Assembly (NCBI GenBank): GCA_013339895.1
Contig: JABACO010000008.1
Span: 62,001 to 126,000 of the forward strand
Origin: Ephydatia muelleri
Lineage: Eukaryota; Porifera; Demospongiae; Spongillida; Spongillidae
Length of the DNA stretch: 64,000 nucleotides
Direction: 5' to 3'
Part shown: positions 22,861 through 34,765 of the stretch, piece after piece
Layout of the letters: every line of letters begins with the position of its first letter
Numbering within the stretch: the stretch's first letter is position 1
Notes under the pieces: generated by a model
Databases searched by the model: none
Told to the model about the DNA's origin: nothing
What the model saw: the letters and a program-made list of their open reading frames with translations, nothing else
Position numbers and translations under genes: made by a program

Positions 22861-24260
22861 AGCAATAGTTCCTGCGTTTTTCTGTAAGGCCAACATTTAT
22901 ATATGTATAAAATGCGGCGCAAATATCGTGGAAACTGCTGGTCCCAATCACATAAAATCGTATAAATATACAATTACAAATGTACTCTGGCTGTCCAATT
23001 GCAATTGGGACTCCATTCTCGGCAGAGAGTGTCCATTGCACTACAGCACTGCAATGCAGCCTCTGTATTGGGCAGCGTGTAATTTGTACAGTGCATGTAT
23101 AACCCTGTGTATCCAGTATACCATTTACATGTTCATTGTATGTTTTTTCAGAATTGATGTAACACAATGAATTTATTTTGGGTTTGAAAATTTTTTGTGT
23201 GTGCATGCTATGTATATATATATATATATATGTTGATGGTGTCCTCGTTCTGTCATAAAGCAATAGCATTGAAGTGCAGGGAAAAGACCACCCCTGACTG
23301 GATGGGTAATCTGTGCATAAGAGGAAGCAGAGTGAAATGGATAAGTGCAGTGCACATGGATGATGGGGCTGGACTACCCACATCAGCTTATGTAGAATTT
23401 GTATGTGCTATTTCTGTACGAGTGTGCATGCACGTGCTTGAGTGTGTTTATGTATTCCTTTTGTATTACATTGTACATGGATATCGTTACTATATATCAT
23501 GATGTTCGTTTATTATATTTGGGACATATAAAATACAAAACTTGTATGTAAGTTGTATCGCGATTGTTAGAGTATGTCAATGACGATAATAATTTTTTAT
23601 ATCATATTATACATGTATGTACTGAACTATAATATTATTAGTGCAAGTTCAGCCCTTACTCTACTAGGGATGGCTCTGGAATATACAGTTACAAAACGCT
23701 CAAGTTGGAGAGCAGTTTGCACGTGTCTTTGCCTGCAACTTGTGTGTTTTGCATGCCTATATCTGTCAGAAAGATTGATTCTTCTCTACCCATAAGAGTC
23801 AGATTATTGTTTTGTGCATTGTACATATTACAGTGCCTTAAGGTGCAATCTGCATATATATTACTGCATGCAGAGAATGACGCCGTTAACTCCTCTCATG
23901 TACAGCAGCACACAAGTTATATAAATAAGATGATTGACACAATATAATTACTTTTCATGCATATACATCAGTGTCACAAATTTGGGTGTATGCAGGCCTT
24001 ATTACTGGCCAGGCTTTGGCAATATATACTATTAGTAAGGAGGTCCAAATTAAAAATAAAATAAAAACATCATCAGAGGGAGGATACATGCATATATAGG
24101 CCTTGTACAGCCATATCACGTGCACGAAAGATATTACCCATTAACGTGTATGCATGTACACTAATCTACAAGCAGTCAAATGTGTCATTAAAGACAGATG
24201 CACGACCATGCAGTGAAGAGAACCCCTCAACAGTCTGAGGGATGCACCGCCCGGCAGCCT
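22861..24260. other. No gene recognised
   Basis: AT-rich sequence with a short TA microsatellite at 23,211-23,231. Several 60-100 codon frames lack family motifs. Confidence 0.6.
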
Positions 24261-24261
24261 T

Positions 24262-24938
24262 TTTAAACACCGCGTCCGCGAGTAAAGTGGTCCGAATTAG
24301 GGGGGAAACTAAAAGATCCGCTAGCAACAGAATAAGAGGTACTTGTTGTAAAATAAGTAGAGTAACCTTTTACACTATGTTCGCATTATAATTTATAACA
24401 GCTGCAACTATCACAGTTTTGATGCACGCACTTTAAATAAACTAGTTCGGTACTATATACGCTTATCATTTTATCATTTTACACCCCTTCCCTTCTGTAC
24501 TGTAAATTCATAAGCATGCATAAGCAATCTATATCAATGCAGCTCTTGTTTTCCCTGAAAATAAAAAAAATTATGTGTGCATGCAGACTCGCAAAGCAGC
24601 GTGCAAAGCAACAAAGTTAAACCGATAGACACGATACAACACATGCACACAGTAAATAAAATACATTGCATATGATTGAAAAAGTTCAACTTGGCTTATA
24701 CAATGTGACTATTGCCGTTTTTCTATTATGATGAAATATGGTTTCATCGACATGGACCACTTTTATGTCGCCGCATTTGTAGCATCCAGCAAGTAGAACG
24801 AATGCATCCAATGTTGTCTCAAGAGTTGTACTTCCACATTCCTGCATTTGAAAAGAAAAATACTCATCAGCGGACCTTTTTTTACTTCCCCCAAAAACGG
24901 CCTAAATTTAAACCACTTTACTCGCGGACGCGGTGTTA
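24262..24938. mobile_element. Candidate inverted-repeat element, ends around CACCGCGTCCGCGAGTAAAG
   Basis: AACACCGCGTCCGCGAGTAA at about 24,263 is matched by its complement at about 24,911-24,936. Similarity continues inward with drift for about 60 bases (through GGGGGAA and TCCGCT words). The ~0.68 kb between has no transposase frame. A second direct copy of the right end (AGAAAAATACTCATCAGCGG) follows at 24,938-25,006, so the right end is duplicated in tandem. No target-site duplication was identified. Confidence 0.55.
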
Positions 24939-25026
24939 GAAAAATACTCATCAGCGGACCTTTTACTTTCCCCCAAAACGGCCTAAAATTACCCACTTTA
25001 CTTACTTACATACTGCACGTTTGCAC

Positions 25027-25691
25027 TTTGTTACGTAACCAACGGACCTTATTTACATACTACGATATGCATGACGTCATTACTACAAGTTAATTTATGT
25101 TTCACAGCCTACTGCATGCACACACTGTCTTTTAACCTTTATTTTTCGTCGGCTCAAATGGGCGGTTACGTAACCAACGGACTTCGCTTATTTTTATTTT
25201 TTCCCCCAGTATTGTCGCATCTCTCCCCCCTATACAATCCACAGCCAGCACGACAACGCGACACACGCACACTCTCTCTTATACGCAACTGGAGGATCGT
25301 TCAAAAAATAGGGATGGACCCTCTCGTTACAATTTAATCTATCGTCGATGACGTATGCAGTTACGTAACCAACCGACTTTGCTAAAAACATTTATTGTCG
25401 CATCTCTCCCCCCTACAATCCACAGCCAGCCGACAACAATATCACACACACACACACACACACACACACCCCACACACAACACAACACACACACACAACA
25501 ACACACACACACAACACACCACAAAAAAAAGACAGAGTCGAGAGCTAGCTCTAGCGCTCGCGCGCTCGCGAGCGCGAGAGCGAGAGCGAGAGAGAGAGGA
25601 GAGCGTCTCTCTCGCGCGATCGCTCTGCTCTCTCTAGCGCCATATCATAATCTCGCTCTATCTCTCTCTCTCGCGATCTCTCTCTCTCTCG

Positions 25692-25733
<42 letters not shown>

Positions 25734-26520
25734 TCTCTCTCTCTCTCTCTCTCTGGCTGGTGGCTGGCTGGCACGCACCGAACATGCAGAATCTGGTGCA
25801 TGGAATTTGTCCTGACAGCCAGGCGAGATGCCGCAGTGAAGAACCACCGCCAGCATGAATAACTGCGCAGATGTTTACGTAACCAATGGACTTTGCACAT
25901 CTATTTTACCTGTCTTTCTCCTTTCCTTACTTACATACTACGATACGGCGATACGTCATTACTACAAGTAAATGCATTACCGATTCGTGAAACCATCTCA
26001 GGGTAAGGTGCGCGCATATATGTGACAGCCTACTGCATGCGCACACTAAAAAAATCCCTGTCTTTTAACCTTTCTTTGCGTCGGCTCAAAGAATAGGGAT
26101 CGCCCCTCTCGTTAAAAATTAATCCATGGGCGGTGACGTCGTGCGGTTACGTAACCAATGGACTTGTGCTATTTTTATTTGTATTCATATATTTTCCCCC
26201 GGGTTTTGTCACATCTCTCCCTTTCGATCCACATCCGACAGCGTCTCTTGTCTATAACGGAACTGCACGATCCCTGTCGTTAAAATCCATGGGCGGGGGC
26301 GTTATATATGTTCAACGGAATTTGATTTTTATTATCCTTAAAGTCATTAACACGTAAGCTTTTGTGAGATCAGCACATGTCACACTGCTGCCTACCGCAT
26401 GCACACCTGTCTTTTTATCCTTACGTTTCGACGGCTCAAAGAATAGGGATCTCCCCTACCATTTGGCCCATGATTAATTAATAAAATCGCGGCGGTGAAA
26501 TTGCATTACGTCATTACGAC
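25027..26520 (+). promoter_or_regulatory. Repeat-built upstream region of the SET gene with five TTACGTAA sites
   Basis: TTACGTAACCAA(C/T)(G/C)GAC occurs at 25,031, 25,166, 25,361, 25,875 and 26,147. Each is followed by pyrimidine-rich sequence, in three cases TTGTCxCATCTCTCCC. A second theme, CCTACTGCATGC then GTCTTTTAACCTT then CGGCTCAAAGAATAGGGAT, recurs at about 25,107, 26,028 and 26,385. A consensus CRE (TGACGTCA) is at 25,072. TTACGTAA is the palindromic core bound by PAR/C-EBP-type bZIP factors. The block lies directly upstream of the proposed first SET-gene exon, so it may be a promoter grown by tandem duplication. The regulatory role is inference. Confidence 0.5.
25440..25760. repeat. 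Compound low-complexity tract (CA, GCGA, CT)
   Basis: A CACA run is followed by GCGCTCGCGAGCGCGAGAG hairpin-prone sequence and a long (CT)n. It interrupts the TTACGTAA repeat block between its third and fourth copies. Long Ser/Leu or Arg/Glu frames through it are spurious. Confidence 0.95.
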
Positions 26521-26791
26521 ATGGATACACTACTCGCTTTGACGACCAGTTTTAGTCAGGCCATCTCAGGGAGGGATGTCCTCCAACATCTCCCAGAACT
26601 GGAACCGCTGCTCCGCACCATCAAGCGAGACATTGGACGACTTTTGCGACAGCTGCCTCAGGCCCGCATCGTCTCACGTGCGCCTTCTCGAGCGGCAGAC
26701 TATCCAACAGGTACACCATTCACACGCTGTGTCTCTGTGCATCCCTGCACGCTCAAAACAGGTTTTTTTTTTTTAATGTACTTACGTACGC

Positions 26792-26822
<31 letters not shown>

Positions 26823-29800
26823 TGTATGTATGTATGTATGTATGTATGTATGTATGTATGTATGTATGTATGTATGTATGTATGTATGTATGTATGTATG
26901 TATGTACATCCGCGTGGCGCGTAGATGGTCGGCTCATGGCATTGGATTTTCTCCCTTGCCCCCGTTCCTTTTACTACGCTGCCACGTGTAAAGTGGTTTG
27001 TTCGCTGGCCCCGTCATGCCGCTACCATCTGAGATCTATTCGGCTCTTCTCGAGAAGACAGTTCCTGAGTGGTGCGCTCTATCTGGAGCTACACGTTTTT
27101 TTTTTTCCATCTCGTCTACCAAACCACTGACCGGCAACATTGCTACGTCTCATAAAACGAGAAAGTTTGTGTCCTAGTGTGTGTGAAGGCTGTTTGGAGT
27201 TGAAATAGAAGATTGAACGATTGTTGGTTTGAAAATATGAACGGACGCGCTCACGTGGCTCCACTGAGCAAATAAAGCCCAAGTTTCGAACGGCGTAGTG
27301 TATGGTGTTGTGTTGGTGTCTTGCGTGGACGTTACAACTATTTCTGTGTCCCCCACTGTTTCTTCTTCCCAAACGTGACTGTATTGTATGCGTGTATGAC
27401 ATGTATGCGTACAGTTGCGATGGAATATTATTATGTATGTATGTATGTATGTATGTATGTATGTATGTATGTATGTATGTATGTATGCATGTATGTATGT
27501 ATGTATGTATGTATGTATGTATGTATGTATGTTTGTAATACGGGATAGATCCGACCTCCCTAACTAGTAGGAAAATGAGGTTTCTTCACGTGTAACCATT
27601 TGCCTACCGTGGATGTGTATGTTGTAGTCTGTAGCGTACTATTTCAGAGGACCGTGCCTCGCCAAAGTTCACGACCCAAGATGAATCCGTACGGGCCTCT
27701 CTATGGGAGGCGTAGGTTTCGCTCCGCCTACAGGTCTTTCAAACAACAGTAGGCGGAGCGACCCTTACGCCTCCCATAGAAACTGCCATACCGAGACATA
27801 CAGGGTCGTTAACTTTGGCGACGCACGGTCCTCTGAAGTAATACGCCGCAGACGCCGAACCTGGTTCCATCATTGGTCGAAAGGTTGTATGTATGTATGT
27901 ATGTATGTATGTATGTATGTATGTATGTATGTATGTATGTATGTATGCATGTATGCATGTATGCATGTATGCATGTATGCATGTATGCATGTATGCATGT
28001 ATGCATGTATGCATGTATGTTTGCATGCATGCATGCATGCATGCATGTATGTATGTATGTATGTTTGTATGTATTGTATGTTTGTATGTATGTATGTATG
28101 CATGTATGTATGTATGTATGTATGTATGTATGTTTGTTTGTATGTATTGTATGTATTGTATGTATGTATGTATTATGGATATAATTACTATTCCGCAGCC
28201 AGCATTTCAGCCATTAGGGTCGACTCTCCTACAGGTTTGGATGATGTTTTGTATGTGCACAAAACCTTACTATTTCTCATAACCATATTGATCGCAGCAA
28301 GCAACTCTTTTGGGTCAACACCACGTTCTGTACACGAGGACTCTCCCTTTGCGCTCACAATGTCCTCCGATACGCATGGGGAATTGGAAGGAACACCCGA
28401 GTTGATAGATCGTCCTTCTCAGAGAGGTCAGCCCTCTGTGCTGCATAACCAACTATCACAACGTGTTGTTCACAGGCGGTAAGAGACGGAGGTGCGATAC
28501 CGTCGTTCAGCTGCACAGACGTCGGGACACACATTGGCAGCTGAGCGTCACTAGCGAGCACCACCTTCCGGTAGAGGCCCAGGTAGCAGCTCTGACGTGC
28601 GACGCTACTGTACACCAATGCGGGACTGAGGTGCTAGCTAGGTACGTCGCGCACTTGGTCGAGCAGGACACCATCTCTCCGCTGGCATCAGAAAAGATCA
28701 ACGCACTGCTGGGGTCCACACTACACGACGGAAACAGCCTTTTTCAACAGGCAAGTTAGAATCCATTTACTGCCTGCTCTATATTGAGAAAAGAATACCA
28801 ATATTAACGTTCATTTTATTACACTCAATTACTTTACAGCTTCTTTTTTTTTTAATACACTACACGCAGGTGCATGCACTGTTCCAGCTGACATACGTCG
28901 TGGAGAACATGGTCAATCACCGTGTAGGCTGCCTCCTACACACCAGTGGGACCAATGATGCGGACCTCGTTAACCTCTGCGAGGAAAGTAAAACCAGGCT
29001 ATTTCAACACCTGGTCCAGCAGTGCGCTGACCAGTACATGTGCCAGCATTGCAGCGACCATGTGCATGACAGCACCAGCTACCCCAACCCATGCAGGGGC
29101 GTGCAATATCTCTATCGCCTTCTACAGCATGAGTTTGAGGTCACACAAACTAGACTCAAGGATTGCAGGTATTTTCTTATACACCTTACTAGATCTGCAA
29201 TCTAATCTTCCCCCCCCCCCCCCCCCTCTCTCTCTCTCCTGTCTCTCTCTCTGTCTCTCTCATGCAGACTCATTGCCTCAAGGACATTGGCCGACTGTGT
29301 CATGCTGGCTGGACCATACCCCAACACCCTCAAGAGGGTAGCGTACAGCCTGGTCAGTGTCCAGGAGTGTGTGGACCAGTCCAGCCGGGAGATAGAGCAG
29401 TCTTTGCCCAGGTTGGAAACGTGGCAGCCGAGGCAGTTAATTATTTTGATGGTGATGGGGGTTCCATACATGTGGACCGATTCCTGGGCCTCCGCCGTTA
29501 CCTCCAAGTGAGTGGTATTCCCACTCACTCCGTGTGCAATCCCAGGTGTGATCTGGTGTACTTCAGGGAGGCCTTCCACGACGCCATTGAGCTGGGTCAC
29601 CAATACTCAGTGTCTGTCGTGGAAGACGGCACCCTCCCGGGGCCGAGCAATGCACTTCCCCAGACCGTGGTCCAGCCTTTCGGTTATCTCGCCCTTGTTC
29701 ACGCCAGGTGTGAGATAGGCAGGCCGACATGTGGAAGAGTGTTGCTGGTCCCCTGCGGGGTACACCACGGTCGTAGCGGCGATCGTTTGCTTGCTGAGTT

Positions 29801-30922
29801 GTACACTTGCAGCGAGGCGTCTGGTCACTTTGTGTCAAGTGGCGTAAGGCGTGTGGAGTCTGGACTTTCATTCCCCACTCGGGGTGCCCCCAGACGATAC
29901 ACTCTCGCTCTGGAAACTGCCCGTGCCGAGCGCCGTGGAGTTTTCCAATATGGGCTTGAGATGGGGGCAGAGGAGCTCAGCCATGGGTACTGAAGGACAG
30001 ATTGGCTGATAGGGGGTCGTCACATTCTGTCCGTTGTGGTGCCGTGGTATGCACCGTTGCAAACAGCATGCAGTTCCTCAATGAGACACACATGAGCGTA
30101 AGTCCCAGCCTGATAAAAGGGGCAGGGTCAGGCCTTATGGTCCGGCCCACACCTCCAGGCCGACAGGAAGTCACCATCCCTAAGGGGGCATATCTGTGCT
30201 TTTTTGCCAACCACACACCTGCCCCCGAGGGTCACCCATCAGATTATGAGCTGGGATCGACACGACGTGGTGGTGCTAGGGTGGATGTCGTGTACGATCC
30301 CCAGGTGTACGACGGCAAAAACATCGGCCGCTTCATTAATCAGGGTGGACTCCTAGAAGGGATCAAGGCCCTGGTGGCTTCTTGCGACAGGGATCAAGGT
30401 GGCGATGTATACCAACCAAAAGTAGCCGAAAATATCTTTAACCAACACGCTAACGTGGTCTACACCACTCAACGTGGTGGACAGGAGATGGTTGTCACTG
30501 CAAAACAGGACATCCGCACCAGTTCGGACCAAGCCATTGAGCTGCTGGCAAACTATGGCCTGCCGTACTGGTTTGCGTTTGCAGTGCGCAATCATCTCAG
30601 CCTGGGACACGATAGTGTATTGGTTAAGGGTGTTTTCTGGCTACTGTTTTCCACATTTTCCAGTATGCCAACTACGGAACGAGCCAAGTACTTCCCATCT
30701 GAAACCCCCATTCCTGATAGGATACAAAATGAGTACGTTAACTGCCACTGCCCGTTCCCAACTGAGCAAAGACAAAGAAGAACTAGGGGCACCACCTCAG
30801 GTGAATCACGCAATACATACCAATTCCTTTGTCAACTAACCCTCACAAATTTATTTAGGGTTGTAAGCCATCCAGCTGCAGACAGCCGTTCAAGCCACAG
30901 ACAGATCCACCTAGCCAGATGA
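26521..30922 (+). CDS. SET-domain protein, right-arm copy, with first exon
   Basis: Predicted exons, all phase-consistent: 26,521-26,711, 28,211-28,234, 28,298-28,426, 28,476-28,750, 28,870-29,168 and 29,268-about 30,922. One intron (28,751-28,869) uses a CAG|GCAAGT donor, that is GC-AG; another is only 49 bases. The N-terminal exons have no recognised domain. Exon five has a Cys/His cluster ([10 protein letters not shown]). The SET domain spans roughly 30,080-30,580 with [18 protein letters not shown] and [11 protein letters not shown]. This copy has a 19-base deletion near 29,385 and a one-base loss near 29,975, both frame-breaking, where the left arm is normal. The first intron holds GTAT microsatellites and a partial 775 bp unit. 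A histone or other lysine methyltransferase activity is inferred from the fold only. Confidence 0.7.
26790..26906. repeat. (GTAT)n microsatellite 1
   Basis: About 28 tetranucleotide units in the first SET-gene intron. Repeating Met-Tyr-Val-Cys frames here are artefacts. Confidence 0.98.
27433..27535. repeat. (GTAT)n microsatellite 2
   Basis: About 25 units with one GCAT variant. It abuts the partial 775 bp unit. Confidence 0.98.
27540..27887. repeat. Partial fifth copy of the 775 bp unit
   Basis: It begins inside the unit at ACGGGATAGATCCGACC and ends at CGAAAGGTTGTA, where the sequence passes straight into GTAT repeats. It lacks AACATAGTT beside CTAACTAGTA, and its hairpin right half has changes (GCGACCCTTACGCC). 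It is flanked on both sides by (GTAT)n. Confidence 0.9.
27886..28175. repeat. (GTAT)/(GCAT) compound microsatellite 3
   Basis: About 290 bases. GTAT and GCAT units alternate regularly in the middle (27,945-28,050), giving a higher-order octamer ATGTATGC. Confidence 0.98.
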
Positions 30923-31069
30923 CCACCCATCTGCAGCCAGACGGCCACCCATCCATCCCCAAACAGCCATCCGCAGATGGCCACCCATCCACAGACAGCC
31001 ATCCATCTGCAGCAGACGGCCATTCCAGCCAGTTGCAGCCAGACTGCTAGCCACTTTCCCCCCCCCCCC

Positions 31070-31106
<37 letters not shown>

Positions 31107-31140
31107 CCCCCCCACCCCCCACCCCCCCCCCCCCCCCCCC
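30868..31140. repeat. GC-rich minisatellite and long poly-C (right arm)
   Basis: Partner of 7,809-8,030. The poly-C stretch (31,058-31,140, with single T, G and A interruptions) is far longer than the 21-base G run of the left arm. Confidence 0.9.
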
Positions 31141-31611
31141 TTGAGTTTTGCATTTCATATGTACCAACCATCCCCAAAACACAGAGAATTGTGAAAAAAT
31201 TGTATTTCTCATTTCATTTTGTATACACATTGTGGCACAACAAACCTGTATAGACATTTCATGGTTTCTTGTGGCACAACAAACCATGAGATGTCTATTG
31301 TCTTCATACTCTGGCCACCTGATCCTTTATGATGCCTGGATATTGCATGCTTGTTTCATGTTTAAAACCTGTGAGTAAAATCAATTCCCTAAATTAGTCT
31401 GGTTACAAATATTCATTGATTGATTGATTGATTAATTTAATTTAATGTGCAGATCAACAGAAATTATCACACCAATTTATAGCTATTATATGCCTATCCC
31501 AGTTAAGAAACAGATTGATTTACCTCACGTACGTATATATGTATACACATGTATACACGTACATATGTACGCATACATACATACATAGTACTCCTGTACA
31601 CTGGACATTAC

Positions 31612-31649
31612 CCCAGTCCAAAGGCAGGAATCGTGACTCCGGTGTTCAT
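31612..31649 (-). pseudogene. Orphan AKR motif exon (right arm)
   Basis: Same remnant as 7,294-7,331: MNTGVTIPAFGLG ending at a splice donor in the AKR phase. Its presence in both arms shows that the loss predates the arm divergence. Confidence 0.7.
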
Positions 31650-31739
31650 CTTTACACTCCATGCCTGGACAGATGGATCAATAATGCCATCTCTTTTAAC
31701 ACATATAGTTTTGCGCTCTTACAGCAGCCTTCTGAGAGG

Positions 31740-33710
31740 GTAGCACAAAGTTGGCATCAGCTGCTACATCCCATATCTCCTCAATTGTAACAGATTTCTT
31801 GACAAAGAAGGTACCAACGAAGAACCTCAGGTTTTTGTCCAGTGCCTTCAGCCTCTGAAGGTCCTCTGTATCAAGCTTGACCTCTGTGGCCTTGAGGTTC
31901 TCCCTAATCCTGTCAGGGTTCACAGACTTGGGTATCACCACCAGACCTCGGTGAAGCTGGAATGCTATGCAGATCTTGGGCACATATCCAATATTCACAC
32001 ACACCCCAATACTATCAGAGGTGCCCATACCTGTCCCACTGTTGCGCTGTGTTTATTAGAAATCTCCTTAATAACTGGATCATCCAAGGGATCAGGGTCA
32101 CTGTCCTGTTTCCTGACACGAGAAGGGCTGCCAAGAGGAGCGTAGACCTCAAAAATTATACCTATATTGGAGGAAATGGAAGGAAAGTGATCGCTATGTC
32201 TAATTATCTGAAATGATAACGAGTGCTGCATTACACTGTAATATAAGTCATAGTAGCCATTGTGATGGTCCATGACATCCAAAATATGCCACAGTGTAAT
32301 TATTTGTGAATAGATTTAGGATCCAGAGTCATTGAACAGCTGTTACTAGTTGAGTATGATACATCATCATTGTGCATGCTGTTTTCTGATGTATGCACCC
32401 TCACACACCCACACCCACACTAACACCCACCTTTGCTATCACAATATGCCTTCAGCTTGGGTTGCTGGAAATATGGATGACACTCCACCTGGTTCACAGC
32501 CGGGACAATCTTGGCTGTCTTCAATAGGTTCTCTGTCTTGGTGATGGTGAAGTTGGAGATACCAATGGCTTTGACAAGACCCTTCTCCACTAAACCCTCC
32601 ATGGCCTGTGGGCACAGAGGAAGACCGATGGGATGTAAGGAATGGGAGGGAGAGGTGTGAAGCCGTTGTACAAACTTCAATCATAACACATAATGTGGGA
32701 TGGATTGTAAGTTTGCTTGTCTGCACTTGAGATCACTTGGACATGACAACTGTTCACTTTTGTGAAGCTAAATGCCACACTAGCTATGAACAGATGTGCT
32801 CTTAGACACATAGTTTAACACCACTTCAAGAAATTAAATGATCATCAAATTACTTCATATTGCACAAGGTTGCATATGGTTATTAAAGCCCAAGTTAAGC
32901 AGTACGGGGAGTTATTAACTGCAAACTTATAGGAAGTGATTGAGGATGAAAATGAACTGATTGGAAGAAGTAAGGATCGGGTGGGTTACAACAATCAGAC
33001 TGAAACACAGATAATCCACCTTCCATGTCTTAGCCATACGTGCTGGGTCATATCCAAGCATGCAATCTTCAGTGAGCTGGACTGTACTCTTTGCAAGTGA
33101 AGAAGGTGAGTGGACCAAATAGAGGTCCAAATATTCCAGCTGAAGGTTCTTGAGGGTAAGCTTACAGGCTGGTTCTACATCCTCTGAAGCATGGTCTGCA
33201 TTCCTGTCCACACATCATGCATGAGGTAGTACCATACTTACATATATTCCACTCCCATTATACAAACATACCACAGCTTGGAGGTAACAAACACTTCCTC
33301 TCTCTTCACCACGCCCTCCCTGAAGCACTTCTGTAGGGTCTCTCCTATTTCTGCCTCGTTGCCATAGATGTGGGCACAGTCAATGTGCCTGTAGCCAGCC
33401 TTGAGGGCTACCTCCACTGCTGCACCTACTTCCCCTGGCTTGGACTGCCAGGTTCTGTTGGCCACACAGCACAGGAAAAGAGTAGATTTGGTGTGAAGGA
33501 TCGGAGGCGAGAGGTTGCAGTGAGTACGCGCCATTAAGAGAAAGGAAATGAGAAAAACAAATTCACATACCCCAAACCGAATGCGGGAATTTTGGCTGAG
33601 GTGTTCAAGAGAAGATTCGCCTGCCAAAGAAACAATACAAACCTGACACTACGCCATCCAGCTAAAGTTCAGCAATGGTTCGGCTAGCTTACCATCTCAT
33701 CAGAAATCAT
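31740..33710 (-). CDS. Aldo-keto reductase, right-arm copy
   Basis: Exons in transcript order: 33,710-33,693, 33,620-33,571, 33,454-33,272, 33,203-33,020, 32,605-32,431, 32,161-32,031 and 31,974-about 31,740. Motifs and catalytic Asp, Tyr, Lys and His are as in the left copy. The only amino-acid difference noticed in the core is Ile-Gly to Lys-Ser after SSLA near 33,090. Splice phases agree across all junctions, and the first exon carries just six codons. It is likely a functional AKR1-family reductase. The C-terminal end is uncertain, as in the left copy. Confidence 0.9.
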
Positions 33711-33764
33711 TAAAAAAAACTTCACTCGCGTCTGGAGGGACAACGGAGAAATATGGCGGGTGAT

Positions 33765-34560
33765 CACTGCCAAAATTATTTGCCGTATCACTTCGGTTTT
33801 AGGCGGGTTTTTTTTTTCTCGCTACTCTGGCTCACGTGAATTTCGTGCCAAATTTTTTTTTTTGGAGGGGGGGTGGGGGGGGGGGGGGGGTTGGGGGAAT
33901 GATAGTCCCCGTTCCGATCATCAGCTAATATTACCCATTCCAATCTATAGAGCTAGCCGCTTTGCATGTCAGCGCTAACTTTTACTGGCACGACTGCCTT
34001 TCGAACCTCTACGCCCGCATTCCAGGAGTATTGATACGGTGCCAAACGTTGACAACACAAAGACTGCTAAATCCTTTTTCTTCGAGACGGATGAGATTTG
34101 AGGTCCTAGGCGCTGGACCGGTGAAAGCCGTAGTGATGTCCGGGGTGACAAAAGCCCCAAAACACGCCACAATACAGGTAACCCGGCTTACCTCCTCTAT
34201 CGCTAGCCCTGCGTAGGCTAGGCACCTTCGGTGCATCCTAAAACCCTAAGCCCTATAGACGGCCTTGAGCCCTACTGATGCTGATATAGGATATACACGT
34301 CACCGTACCGTTGTGCAATTAAATGACTGTAGGTAGACTGGTCTGGACTGGCTGCATCTGTTAGTAGTCGTTCTTGACCATGTTGAAGTCCCGTCAGGAG
34401 CATTGAATGCATGCAGGTATTGTACCAGATGCATGTATTACACACACGCACACGAAACTGGTTGTTGATAAGTTCTAGACTTTAATTTCAAAAATCAAAA
34501 CGAAACAAGATATTTGAGTGGATTGTTTAGGGTGGAAGCAATTTTACATCTTCTGATAAG
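33765..34560 (-). repeat. Dispersed repeat (arm partner of copy 1)
   Basis: Reverse complement of 4,370-5,195, with a long poly-G (33,866-33,891). It sits between the 3' end of HECT and the 5' end of AKR, upstream of the AKR start. Confidence 0.8.
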
Positions 34561-34765
34561 TACCAAATATGATACCATACCATGCCATTAAGTCTTATTC
34601 GTATCAGATAGTGATTTGATGTGGAAGGATTACATGTATGCGCAGCTTGTATACAAATGAAAGTTGATACTGCTAAACAGTGTAACAATGAGCAAAAAAA
34701 ATCTGTTCAAGTCCACGACAGTCTGGTAGGGTGCAACTGGAAATTCAGACCTTGTTGAAACCCTG

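Noticed and set aside
27703-28482. 259-codon plus-strand frame and overlapping frames rich in Met-Tyr-Val-Cys or His-Thr-Tyr-Ile
   Set aside because: They are translations of GTAT/ATAC microsatellites. Only the last part (28,211 onward) is used, as SET-gene exons.
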